Shown one piece after another: positions 11,822 to 22,559 of a DNA stretch of 64,000 nucleotides (the stretch's first letter is position 1; each line of letters starts with the position of its first letter). Under the pieces are notes generated by a model. It had not been told where the DNA came from and did not search any database. It was given only the letters and a program-made list of their open reading frames with translations. Source of the stretch: Adiantum capillus-veneris (taxonomy: Eukaryota; Streptophyta; Polypodiopsida; Polypodiales; Pteridaceae); assembly GCA_014529385.2 (NCBI GenBank), contig CM043968.1, positions 27,657,013-27,721,012 of the forward strand. The letters are read 5' to 3'. A program made the translations under genes and the position numbers.

Positions 11822-12260
11822 TGTGGTTGTTGAGGTGGTCATGCATGGATGACATGGTCGTCTATGTGGCAAGGTGATGTGGATGATTGATGACATGGAC
11901 TAAAAAGGTGTAAAGATGACATGATAGACGGGATCCTCCACATCTGCCATGTCATATACTGACATAGAAAAATGGTGACATGGAATGTTTAGATGGCAAA
12001 AAGGTAGATGGTGAGCTGGAGAGTTGGTGATGTGGCATGCTTAGTGGCTTGTGAGGTGGTGAGTGATGTGGTGCACCATAGAAGCACCACGGACAACTGG
12101 CATGTGAGGTGGTGGATGACATGACATCTAATGTGAGGTGGCATGCAAGATAACACTTGAGGGTGGTGATTAGGGTGATGTGGCAAGCCAAGTATAAGGT
12201 CAAACTTTTGACTGTGGTGATGTGGAAGGTGACATGGGGTGATGACATGGACAGATGTGG
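11822..12260. repeat. Degenerate minisatellite of GATGTGG / GACATGG words
   Basis: Words such as GATGTGGCATG, GTGAGGTGG and GATGACATGG recur irregularly over about 440 bp. This gives the His/Ser/Thr-rich minus-strand frame at 11952-12425, which I do not regard as a gene. Confidence 0.6.
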
Positions 12261-12844
12261 CAGCCTCTTTGTATGAGGCAGAATAAACAAGAAGGATTGG
12301 GAGAAAGAGAGATACCAAACCATGGTATATGGACGTGTCAAAATTTCTAGGTTTGACACTTTACCAAACCTAAGGAGGCACACCTTAAGTGAATTGTGCA
12401 AGTGAAAAAAATTAAAATAGTGCAAAAGTGCCTTTCCCTAATTCAAATTGACTAAAATTGTTCCTGATGAGGACCTTATGGTAAAATTTATGAGATATAT
12501 GAAAATCAAATTGAGTAGCAATGTACATTATTTATTAGAAATTTGAAAGAAACTCTCTTACGATCCTTTGAGAAATCTTTAATGGAAAATAGCTAGATGC
12601 ACTAGGAAGAACAATGCTTGAACCACTACTGCATTCTTGTATGCGTGCATATTTACACATTATGGACTTCCTACTTAGCTTATGAGTGTTTGAGGAATGC
12701 CCTTTCTCAACAACGAGGTGATAGAAAACAAGTTTATGGTGATCCATAACAAATCTGCATCCTATCACACGAATGTCCATGTAGAACATACAAACAAAAT
12801 ATTAAGCTCAATGCTTATTAAGATTGTAATCTTTGGAAGATTTG

Positions 12845-13210
12845 ATTGGTAAATAAATCTTCGTTCAGCTTTATGGGCTTATAGAGTCTCATACAAAACA
12901 ACTCTAAATGCTACTCCATTTAAGTTGGTCTACGAACTTGATTCCATATTGCCAATGGAGTTTTTGTTTCCAGCTCTCGGAGTTTCATATGAGTTAGAGT
13001 CAAAAGGACATGAGTTGGCAAAAATGACTTGAGGATTTGGAATGGTTAGATGAGAAGAGACTAGCCACTGTAGCACATTTATACAATTTTAAAAAAAAGA
13101 TTATATGATGATTCACATTTGTTGACAAAAGTCTTTAAGCCAAGCGATTTGGTCTTGGTTTATTCACCAAAGCAACACGTCTCTAAATTCAATAAAAGGG
13201 ACATGGTCAC
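12845..13210 (+). pseudogene. Ty3/gypsy integrase C-terminal fragment
   Basis: The plus strand encodes SALWAYRVSYKTTLNATPFK followed by LVYELDSILPMEF. This is the conserved tail of gypsy integrases just after the DDE core, where plant elements usually read AL..AYR...KT..G.TPF.LVYG...P.E. The downstream part includes PSDLVLVYSPK, a GPY-like strand. A stop codon interrupts it near 13030. Everything upstream (gag to integrase core) is missing. The polypurine tract at 14126-14137 probably belongs to the same element. Confidence 0.75.
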
Positions 13211-14125
13211 TAGGAAGTGAGAGGTGTATCCTCGTGCCTACTGCACTCCACAAGTTGACCAGTAAATTCTAAACTCTGTGCTAAGAGATAAACTATTGCA
13301 CCACACTAGTGAGAATCTAAGTCTATCCTCGAACCCTTCCCTAAAGTGAGCCATATGGTTGCACAACATGAGAAGAGAAACTAAATTATACTCACTTCTA
13401 GAGTGACCCGTATGGTTGCACACCACGCAGTGGCCTATAGCATGCAAGCCAACTCTGTAGTGAGAGATAACTACTACACCAAACGAGTCTGGCACAACAA
13501 AGAAAAAGAAGTTAGTACTCATAAAATCAAAGTGAAAAATTATACCTGAATAGTGCTCTGCTTTTCGATGGTCACACTACAGCTAAGTGAGCTCTCCTAC
13601 TGGTAGTCTCTCAAGATCTCGGAATGCAAGAGGCAGTTGCCGATTTTGATTGAAATCGGCGATTGTTCATTTAGAAGTACTCTTTTTGATCGAAAGATAT
13701 TTCGATCAAAATATTGTTCGATTGAAAAATCTTTTGATCAAAATAAAAATATTTGGGTATTTGGAGATTTTTCAGAATTATAGCATATAATAGCATTTAA
13801 TATGTATATGTTTTAAAAATGAGCGTAAAAATGAAACCCACGTTCATTGTGAGATGAGGAATTCAAGAAGAGTCTATGGAAGAGGGGTTGTAGCTCAAGA
13901 TCAAGCTTCTAATATGGAACAGCCAAAGTAGGAGACCAATCCGATGAGAGAGAAACTCTGCATTCTTGACACTCGATAAAGAAATCTTAAGAATAGAAGC
14001 ATCATCGAGCAATTGTTCAAGTGGAAAGACTTTCCTAAAAAAGATTCAATATGGAAAGACAAAACTTCTCTTCGTAGAGATTATCCAAACTTACCATTGA
14101 GATGAGGACATCTCAAGATTCTCAT
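13211..14125. other. 3' untranslated part of the degraded gypsy element
   Basis: No gene. The copy of the repeat shared with 3407-3540 is here, at 13215-13330. Two short hairpins stand out: GCCGATTTTGATTGAAATCGGC at about 13637 and TTGATCGAAAGATATTTCGATC at about 13687. Confidence 0.4.
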
Positions 14126-14137
14126 GTTGGGGAGAAT
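14126..14137 (+). other. Polypurine tract and start of a 3' LTR
   Basis: TTGGGGAGAA lies directly before TGTAAGGTCTCC at 14138. A GGGGAGAATGTAAG junction is the usual polypurine tract and LTR start of plant gypsy elements. The LTR would extend right from 14138; its end was not found. Confidence 0.5.
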
Positions 14138-15315
14138 GTAAGGTCTCCACCACCCTAGCAAACGGGGTCTCCATGTAAAATAATATCACCATGCCATTTT
14201 GTTCATAAATAGAACATTTCTACTTTTAGCAACTTTTTCCATCCTTGATGGACTATAGATGTAAATGTAAACCTCTCAAATAGAGCTTTTACAATTGAAA
14301 CTAATTTTTTGAGCTTTTTTCCACTATTGTATTTTCATCAAAGCTACACATTGATGTATGTCTTGCATCACAACAACTAATACTTATGAAAAAATGGATG
14401 ATAAATTGTGTGGGTGGCTACAAGTGAAGAAAATGAAGTGGATAGTTAGAAAAACTCTATAATACCATAGTACAAGAAAATTTACCAACAACCAATACAT
14501 TATCCAAAAAAATTACATAGAGGCCACTGACACAAGAGCCAACCTTAAAACAAAATTTTCACGACCTTGTGACATGCAACCTTTGGGTTAATGTAAACTC
14601 CTCCATAAGGTCACAAACTACTGGATGCCTCTAATATTGTTGTGCTTCTTTTATAAATCCCATGCCTCCACTTTTGTTAACTCACCATTGCATATATCTT
14701 AGATATTTCCACTTTAGCATCATAGGGTTGGATGTGAGCTACCACAATAGACCTAGAGGTGGTCGTGGCTTAGGTAGACTTCTCGAGTTCCACCAAGTTC
14801 TTACCCACCCAACCACCAACGCAACGTGGAGTTGATGGTGATTTGAGTCCAATATGTTGGTCTCTTACTGCAACATAGCCATAATTTGGTTGCAGACTTT
14901 GATCTAGGTCTATGAAAGAAATATGGCTATGGCACAAACAAGACCATTGTGTCATAATCAATGATGTTAGAATTAAAAAACATATACATACAATATAAAG
15001 GCAAACAGAAACTACTAGTTTCAAAGACAACGCACAAAGCTAAAATAAGTGCATCTTAGATTTCTTAATCAAGTCCACAAGAAGAGACAAGGGGGATCAT
15101 TCATGTGGAATTGAAGAGATGAAATTATACGTGGTATCGATTGGGTTGTTATATCATCACAATTGTCAATGCCCAAACTAGCACTATTGTCATCACTTAC
15201 ACCTATAGCTCCTACTCTCGTATGCACAGCCTCCATGATGTTACCAAGATCATCTATATGTAAAAATCAGCAACCTCGACCCCCTCTCTATGGCATCGTT
15301 TCACATCAAGTTATA
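14138..15315. other. Probable LTR remnant and unannotated sequence
   Basis: No coding sequence recognised. A segment at 14243-14310 (ATGGACTATAGATGTAAA and following) recurs at 40189-40250, so part of this stretch is dispersed repeat. Confidence 0.3.
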
Positions 15316-16922
15316 TGTCATAAAATCTAATATCAAATATATAACCAACCCAAATGATTCTCTCATATTAAATTGATCACTTAATGTGGGAGAATAAACG
15401 GGAACAAGGGTTAAGATATAGACATGTGCTTATAGATCTATCTATACATGGGGCAACTCGTAAAGGGGCCCAAATGAGAGATGTTCTATCAAAGAGCAAG
15501 GCTAACCAATGGAGCATAAGACCTTAGGGTTAGCTTTATTGAAGATCTCCAATAATCTGTGTAAAAGTCCTTTGACCTTAGGTAAGCTAGAGTTGACCTT
15601 GAGGCGCGGGAACCCGACCCAGCTCGAGGTGCTTGTCATGCTTGATGACTAAGTTGCTTGAGGTGCTTGATGATTGAGGTGCTTGAGATGCTTGAGGTGC
15701 TTGACATGCTTGAGATGCTAGGGTTGCACTTGAGGTGAGAACCCAGCCCAAGCTTAAGGTGCTTAAGAGCCAAGCTTGTGGTGGGAATTGGGCCTATGCG
15801 TGAGGGGCTTGAGGTGTCAAAAAGTCAAAGATTCAATCCCTATAAGAAGGGGGCAAGCCCTACACGAGGGGGGATGAGAGAGAACACCCACACACTCACA
15901 CAAGGCATGCATGGTACAAAGAAAGCAAAAGGGACACTTGTCAAGTTCCTCCTCATGTTGCCCTCATGGTGTGCCTGAAGCCTATTGGTTGGCCACCCAA
16001 GGGGTCCAATAATAATTTAGGAGATTTAATTAAATGATTTAGCATTTATCTAGCCCTCTCTCTCAAAGGGGAAATGGGGACACTTGTCTCAAGGCTACCC
16101 TTGCTGCTTGTAATGCCTCCTGCTTGTGATTGGCTTGGCCTAGAGGGGTCCAATGAGCTTCAAGCATGAGCTACAAGGGGGGGTCGACCCAAGCAAGCTA
16201 GGGGGCTGCTTAGGGGGTATACTCACCCACACACACTCACAAACACTCTCATTGTGCTCTATGCAAAGTGCAAGAGCTCCCTCTCCTTCTCCAAGCAAGT
16301 AGAGGTTGAGAGCCTACACCAACACTCTTGGATATGGAGTGCAAATCCAACCAAGAGCCATGCTTCAATGCTTAATCTTCCCATCTCCTTCTTCTTCATT
16401 ACTATGCTATTATGTATTCTATCAACAAGAGTTTTGATAAGTGAGTACCTAATTCTTTCTCCTACGAAATGTTTCTTCTTCCTCTTCCCTACCCTCATTC
16501 CCTGCTAGCTCTCTCCACCTTCGAAGGTGTTTGAGGTCTTGGGACTGAGGCTTGGGATAGTTAAAGCTTTCTTCAAGTTTATGTTATGTTTGTGATGCAT
16601 GAAGCTTTCCATCTTCATTGCATCACCTAGGTCACAAGGAACAGAAAGATTGTATTGTAACAACTCTCTCTTAATGGGAGAAATCATAATACAAATACCT
16701 ATTAGAGGGGGGACCGGCTCCACATAAATCCGGTCCTCAACTGTTGTCATGTTCTCTAAATTCTCTCTCTTGCAAAAGTATTGTTCATGCCAAGTTAGCT
16801 AATTTCTATGATTATGTTGCTATCTTCAATTATGTTCACCCGCTATGCTCACAAAGTCATTTCTCAAAAGTACTCTCATTAATTTCCTCTACTCTCAAAT
16901 TAAATAGGCCAATTCCATTACA
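15316..16922 (+). repeat. 5' LTR of the gypsy element
   Basis: 1607 bp, beginning TGTCATAAAATC and ending CCATTACA directly before the primer-binding site. It includes many GAGGTGCTTGA-like words at about 15600-15790. Short ORFs in it are not genes. Confidence 0.92.
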
Positions 16923-16923
16923 T

Positions 16924-16935
16924 TGGTATCAGAGC
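16924..16935 (+). other. Primer-binding site (initiator tRNA-Met type)
   Basis: TGGTATCAGAGC starts two bases after the 5' LTR. It is complementary to the 3' end of plant initiator tRNA-Met. Confidence 0.9.
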
Positions 16936-17282
16936 ATTTGGTTTCTCTTTTCTTGCTTAAGAAGAGAGGTCCTTAAGTATCCTATAAATGGTTGATGTTG
17001 TTAATTATATTAGGGTAAGTGGAACTGGGATCTATTATCGGTTTCGTTGAGCCCACTATGTGGGGGATGGTGCACACCTTTGGAGATTTGGACTTAATAA
17101 GGGAGTCTTTTTAGACTTGCCTACGGCTTTACCATTATTGAGCCATAAGAAGTCCGAAAGGAGCTAGCCCTCGGCAACTTTGCTATGTTAGACCTACTCC
17201 TCTACTCTCTATAATTAACCACTTTGAGCCGTGGGTGTAGATACTTAAGAGCCGATTTTCAAAGGTTAAGAGGAGTGGCAAC

Positions 17283-19095
17283 TAAGGTTTTGAATTGCCA
17301 AAGCATACACTAAAGATAGTGGATGAATATTTCTTAAAGACCGTGTTTCGCACAACGTTTGGTCTTTATGAATATCTAGTCATGCCTTTTGGCTTGACTA
17401 ATGCACCAGCTACGTTCAATTGTTTGATGGAGAAAATTTTTAGACCATACCGCAAATTCACTAGAGTGTTATTTGATGATATAATCATCTACTCCAGTCT
17501 TTGGAGGAACATAAACAACATCTCCAAGTGTTTTTTCAAGCAGTGAGGGAGAACAAGCTTTTTCTCAACCAAAAGAAAAGTGAATTCTTCCTTCAAGAGA
17601 TTCAATACCTAGGTCATATTATCTCTAAAGATGGTATCCGAATGGATCCATCAAAGTTAGAGGTAATAAAAGCATGGCCTAACCCAAGAAATCTACATGA
17701 GCTAAGAAGCTTTGTTGGTATGTGCGCATATTATAGACGCTTCATAGCAAAATTCTCTCAAGTAGCAGGACCACTACATGACTTAACTAAGAAGAACGTT
17801 AAGTTTTTATGGACTGCTAAGGAGAAAAATGATTTTGAAAATCTCAAAGAGAAGCTTACTTCCCAACCAGTCCTCATGCTTCCGGATCTCTCAAAGCCAT
17901 TTGAGGTCCAATGTGATGCTTGTGGTGATTGCCTTGGAGCAGTTTTGCTTCAAGAAGGGCATGCCATAGAATATGAGAGCCGAAGGCTCAATATTGATGA
18001 ACGAGTCTTGGGCATCTATGAGAAAGAGCTTTTAGCTGTTCTACATGCCCTAGACACATGGAAGCACTACCTATTGGGGACTCCATTTATCCTACGAACC
18101 GACCATCAAAGTCTCAAGTATTTCATGACGCAAACCAAGCTTTCCGACAAACAAATGAGGTGGGCAAATTTTCTTTCGTAATTTAATTTCCATATTGCTC
18201 ACATAGCTGGTAAGAACAATCAAGTGGCCGATGCACTTTCACGATGACCCAAAGTTAATGCGGTGTCTATAGCTACTCACAATGATCTATCCTCTATGAT
18301 AGGTGAGTATGCTACTGACCCTGACTTTAGAGACATAATGTCAGCCCTTGCTTTGGAGAAGAAAGAGGAACCATTCACCTTGTAGGACGGTTATCTTCTC
18401 CATGGCAATAGGCTATGTGTTACCCATTCCCTTCGTGAGAAAGTTATGTATGAATCCCATGCTCCTCCATATGCGGGGCATAGAGGTATTCAACCTACTC
18501 TCCGAGGAGTAGGGATGTACTTCTATTGGCCTACCATAAAAGTGGACATACAAGAGTATGTTTCAAAATGTGTAGTATGCCAAAAGACCAAGTATGATAG
18601 AGGGAAGCAACGTGGATTACTCCAGCCATTGCCTATCCAAAATTCACCATGGGAGAGTATATCCATGGATTTCATCTTTGGATTACCCAAGTCTATCCAT
18701 GGGAATACAGGAATATGGACAATAGTTGACAGGTTTAGCAAGCAAGCATATTTTATTCCTGTCAAAAAGACTATTAAGGCACATCAAATGGAAACTCTCT
18801 TCATATCTCATATTTTCAAGCACCATGGATTACCCACATCCATCGTGTCAGATAGAGATCCTAGAATGACCAGTAATTTCTGGAAAGGTCTCTTTGAAAA
18901 TCTAGGAACAAGATTGAATTTCTCTTCGGCCTATCACCCACAAACGGATGGCCAAAGTGAGATAGCCAATCTTACAATACTCGATCTACTCAAGACTTAT
19001 GTTACCAAAGTAGATCAATGCTCACAATGGCAAAAGTACTTACCTCTTGTAGAGTATGCCTACAATAAACGCTTTATCTCTTCTACCTCATAGTC
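17283..19095 (+). pseudogene. Ty3/gypsy pol remnant: RT, RNase H, integrase
   Basis: The first frame (to about 17500) encodes the reverse transcriptase palm: [20 protein letters not shown] and FDDIIIYS, the usual YxDD box. A frameshift near 17500 moves to the next frame, with QYLGHIISKDGI, the RT thumb and then RNase H (DACGDCLGAVLLQEG, YEKELLAVLHALDTWKHYL, RTDHQSLKY). In-frame stops follow at about 18179, 18245 and 18385. The integrase then shows the zinc-binding H...C..C region (GHRGIQP, VSKCVVCQKTK), SMDFI and SDRDPRMTSNFW for the two core Asp, and YHPQTDGQSEIAN for the Glu. It ends at 19095, before the GPY region. Gag, protease and the RT N-terminus are absent. Confidence 0.93.
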
Positions 19096-19126
19096 GAGGA
19101 AGACTATGATTTCAAGAGAGAGGTAA

Positions 19127-20717
19127 TGTCATAAAATCTAATATCTAATATCTAACCAACCCAAATGATTCTCTCATATTAAACTGATCACTTAATGTGG
19201 GAGAATAAACGGGAACAAGGGTTAAGATATAGACATGTGCTTATAGATCTATCTCAACATGGGGCAAATGGTAAAGGGGCCCAAATGAGAGATGGTCTAT
19301 CAAAGAGCAAGGCTAACCAATGGAGCATAAGACCTTAGGGTTAGCTTTATTGAAGACCTGCAATAATGTGTGTAAAAGTCCTTTGACCTTAGGTAAGCTA
19401 GGGCTGACCTTGAGGCGCGGGAACCCGACCCAGCTTGAGGTGCTTGTCCTACTTGTCATGCTTGATGACTAAGGTGCTTGAGATGCTTGAGGTGCTTGAC
19501 ATGATTGAGATGCTAGGGTTGCACTTGAGGTGAGAACCCAGCCCAAGCTTAAAGTGCTTAAGAGCCAAGCTTGTGGTGGGAACTGGGCCTATGCTTGAGG
19601 GGCTTGAGGTGTCAAAAATTCAAACATTCAATCCCTACAAGGAGGGGGCGAGCCCTATATGAGGGGGGATGAGAGAGAACACCCACACACTCACACAAGG
19701 CATGCATGGTACAAAGAAAGAAAAAGGGACACTTGTCAAGTTCCTCCTCATGTTGCCCTCATGGTGTGCTTGAAGCATATTGGTTGGCCACCCAAGGGGT
19801 CCAATAATAATTTAGGAGACTTAATTAAATGATTTATCATTTATCTAGCCCTCTCTGTCAAAGGGGAAATGGGGAGACTTGTCTCAAGGCTACCCTTGCT
19901 GCTTGTAATGCCTCCTGCTTGTGATTGGCTAGGCCTAGAGGGGTCCAACGAGCTTCAAGCATGAGCTACAAGGGGGGGTCGACCCAAGAAAGCTAGGGGG
20001 TTGCTTAGGGGGTATACTCACCCACACGCACTCACAAACACTCTCATTGTGTGCTATGCAAAGTGCAAGAGCTCCCTCTCCTTCTCCAAGCAAGTAGAGG
20101 TTGAGAGCCTACACCAACACTCTTGGATATGGAGTGCAAATCCAACCAAGAGCCATGCTTCAATGCTTAAGCTTGCCATCTCCTTCTTCTTCATTACTAT
20201 GCTATTATGTATTCTAGCAACACGAGTTTTGATAAGCGAGGAACTAATTCTTTCTCCTACGAAATGTTTCTTCTTCCTCTTCCCTACCCTCATTCCCTGC
20301 TAGCTCTCTCCACCTTCGAAGGTGTTTGAGGTCTTGAGACTGAGGCTTGGGACAGTTAAATCTTTCTTCAATTTTATGTTATGTTTGTGATGCATGAAGC
20401 TTTTCATCTTCATTGCATCACCTAGGTCACAAGGAACACAAAGATTGTATTGTAACAAGGCTCTCTTAATGGGAGAAATCATAATACAAATAACTATTGG
20501 AGGGGGGACCGGCTCCACATAAATCCGGTCCTCAACTATTGTCATGTTCTCTAAATTCTCTCTCTTGCAAAAGTATTGTTCATGCCAAGTTAGCTAATTG
20601 CTAGGATTATGTTGCTATCTTCAATTATGTTCACCCGCTATGCTCACAAAGTCATTTCTCAAAAGTACTCTCATTAATTTCCGCTACTCTCAAATTAAAT
20701 AGGCCAATTCCATTACA
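19127..20717 (+). repeat. 3' LTR of the gypsy element
   Basis: 1591 bp, colinear with 15316-16922, starting TGTCATAAAATC and ending CCATTACA. Substitutions and small indels throughout indicate an old insertion. Confidence 0.92.
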
Positions 20718-20726
20718 TTCTAAGTG

Positions 20727-20910
20727 GGAGTAGTGTATGGCCACTCTTAGCTACCCATATTGCATTAAAATGAGAATATAGCAACCAAGACCATGCACCT
20801 CCTAGAAAGAACTTCCCAAAAACCATACTCTTAGCCATCCATATTACATAGAAAAGACAATATAGCAACCATGACCATGCACTTGCTAAAAATAATTTCC
20901 CAACAATCAT
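20727..20910. repeat. Imperfect 93-bp tandem duplication
   Basis: ACTCTTAGCTACCCATATTG and the bases that follow recur about 93 bp later as ACTCTTAGCCATCCATATTA, with the shared ends ATATAGCAACCA and CCATGCAC. The first copy is related to 9091-9170. Confidence 0.65.
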
Positions 20911-21334
20911 TCTCTAAGCATCATAAAACAATTAAGTGGGAGTATTCATGGGGGATTTTATGCTTTGTGACTACATCTATAATCATTTCTGTTTCAACTT
21001 GGGTGAGATTGCTTGGGTATGTGATCTTAGTGCATTGACACACCCCTATAATGTTCAGCATGATCTAGGTGTGATGGCTACCTTTGCTATATCAGAATGT
21101 CAAGAGCTCCAATACGGAATGGGAATACTAAGTGACCCTCATATTTTTGAGCTAACTTGATTTAGTTTTGCAAATCCAAACGTGGATGATTACTCTTCTT
21201 TTAAGAGGGGTTTATGTAAGAATTTGTTGGCGTGGCAACCGCTGAAGATAGGTTTGGATAATATCCTAACCTTGACCATATTATAGCTAGGAGCTAAAGA
21301 CAAAGTGGATTAGTATTAAAATCCTAACCCTAAC
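20911..21334. other. Spacer before element B
   Basis: No gene recognised. It contains GTATTAAAATCCTAACCCTAAC next to the element B end. A similar direct-orientation copy (ACTATCAAAATTCTAACCCAAA) lies just outside the other end at about 33680-33710, so the flanks share sequence. Confidence 0.35.
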
Positions 21335-21357
21335 TGGGTGAAAGCATGTATAGGTGG
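21335..21357 (+). repeat. Left terminal inverted repeat of element B
   Basis: The 23 bp starting TGGGTGAAAGCATG match the reverse complement of 33602-33624 at 21 of 23 positions. Similarity continues more loosely inside, as in AAAGTGGGTGGTTTAGGCG against AAAGTGGGTGTTTTAAAAG. Confidence 0.6.
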
Positions 21358-21503
21358 ACTGCTTTTGCCACTATATAGTATATGGTTTTTGGGGTTGAGA
21401 AAGTGGGTGGTTTAGGCGTTTGAAACAGTGGGATTAAATTCAAAATTTATGGAAAAAAAGGGTTAAAATTTGACGTGTACTAAGTGAAAGCGCTTACTCA
21501 TTA

Positions 21504-21769
21504 ATGATCACCTCAAGGTACGTTCAAGCACTTAATGCAAATATTCTCTCGAGTCTTGTCCCTCCCACTCTGTCTCACTCGTTCCTCCCCCCTCTCTCTG
21601 TCTCGCCAGCGCCATTCAGGTTTCTGATTCCCTCTTTCCTCCCTCCTTTGCGTTTCTCTGCTAGCCGAAGCAACAAGCAGCAACATCACAACAAGAGCAA
21701 GCAAATTCAGGAGGAGTACATTTTGCTGGGCTGGTCATCAACTTCAGTAAAAATCCCCTGCAGCAACAG
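21504..21769 (+). other. Probable 5' untranslated exon of the element B plus-strand gene
   Basis: A CT-rich leader (CTCCCCCCTCTCTCTGTCTC) ends at CAGCAACAG followed by a GTATGT donor at 21770. The next good acceptor is TTTTTTCAG at 22275, just before an ATG at 22277. This layout, a pyrimidine-rich leader then an intron before the start codon, is common in plant genes. The exon call is inferred. Confidence 0.4.
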
Positions 21770-21912
21770 GTATGTGTCATCATGTAGCTTGAAGCATTCT
21801 ATCTCGAATGTTGGTTGAATTTGAATGTGGCTGGTTTTCCTAGGTAGCATTGATCCATGTTTAAACATGCTTCATGCAGATGTAGAAGCGTTGTATGCTT
21901 GTCTCTGAATGT

Positions 21913-22028
21913 GTGGCAAGATAACCAAAGGGGGCTTGGCCTAGTGGTTAAAGTGAATGGGTGGGTGCGTAAGGACCCAGGTTCAACCCCTGGCAATATG
22001 GTATGCCCTCTGTTGGGTGGCAAGATAA
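21913..22028 (+). mobile_element. tRNA-derived SINE with 12-bp target duplications
   Basis: The body (21925-22016, 92 bp) has a pol III A box TGGCCTAGTGG (21937-21947) and a B box GGTTCAACCCC (21980-21990) at tRNA-like spacing. It is flanked on both sides by GTGGCAAGATAA (21913-21924 and 22017-22028), a perfect target duplication. The acceptor stem does not pair, so it is not a working tRNA gene. It sits in the first intron of the element B gene, in the same orientation. Confidence 0.8.
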
Positions 22029-22559
22029 TCATGGATTGTAACTATTAATGATACATGTGTAAGTTTAGAATTTATTTCTGGAATGTATATGCATTGTGCA
22101 CATCTAATTGATCAGCCTTGTGAATGCTTTATAAGAATGCATCATGCAGCTTGAAGCATGAATGCAGATTTTATCAACTGTGTGTGCATGCTTATACGAA
22201 TGCATCATGCAGGTTCAAGCATGAATGCATTTAACTATTGATCTTGTATCTATGTGGCATTTGTGATTTTTTCAGGATGAAGAACCAGGCTACAAAAGGA
22301 CCTTCAGACTCTGACAAGGGTACACCTAGGAAGGAAACAACTCTACGCAGGAGTCGCCTATCAAAACAGGTTAGATGCATCATGCATGCATTTCTAAAAT
22401 TGGTTTTATGTCTTGTAAAATTTCTGAATTTTTTGCACATGCATGCTACAAAAAGAACTTCCAAGTCCCCCAAGGGTACACCTAAGAAGCAAAATGTTCA
22501 GCAGGTTAGATGCAGGTATTTCCCCCATGGATTCAATTAAAGTGTTGCTTTATTAGGAA

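Larger units (their letters stand above)
15316..20717 (+). mobile_element. Ty3/gypsy LTR retrotransposon with gutted interior
   Basis: Two direct LTRs (15316-16922 and 19127-20717) with TG...CA ends enclose 2.2 kb. The interior has an iMet-type primer-binding site next to the 5' LTR, a degraded pol and a purine-rich tract (AAGAGAGAGG) before the 3' LTR. Gag, protease and the first part of reverse transcriptase are missing, so it could not have moved on its own in this form. Flanking 5-mers are TTATA and TTCTA, a possible target duplication with one mismatch. The LTRs differ at many positions, so the insertion is old. A third, inverted LTR fragment of the same family is at 41926-43866. Confidence 0.92.

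Noticed and set aside
11952-12425. 157-codon His/Ser/Thr-rich ORF on the minus strand
   Set aside because: It is the translation of a degenerate minisatellite and has no domain or splice support.
16254-16995. ORFs repeated at 16254-16995 and 20001-20545
   Set aside because: They lie inside the two LTRs of the gypsy element and are repeated because the LTRs are.
21931-22005. Possible functional tRNA gene
   Set aside because: The A and B boxes are good, but the acceptor ends do not pair and a target duplication flanks the body; a SINE explains it.
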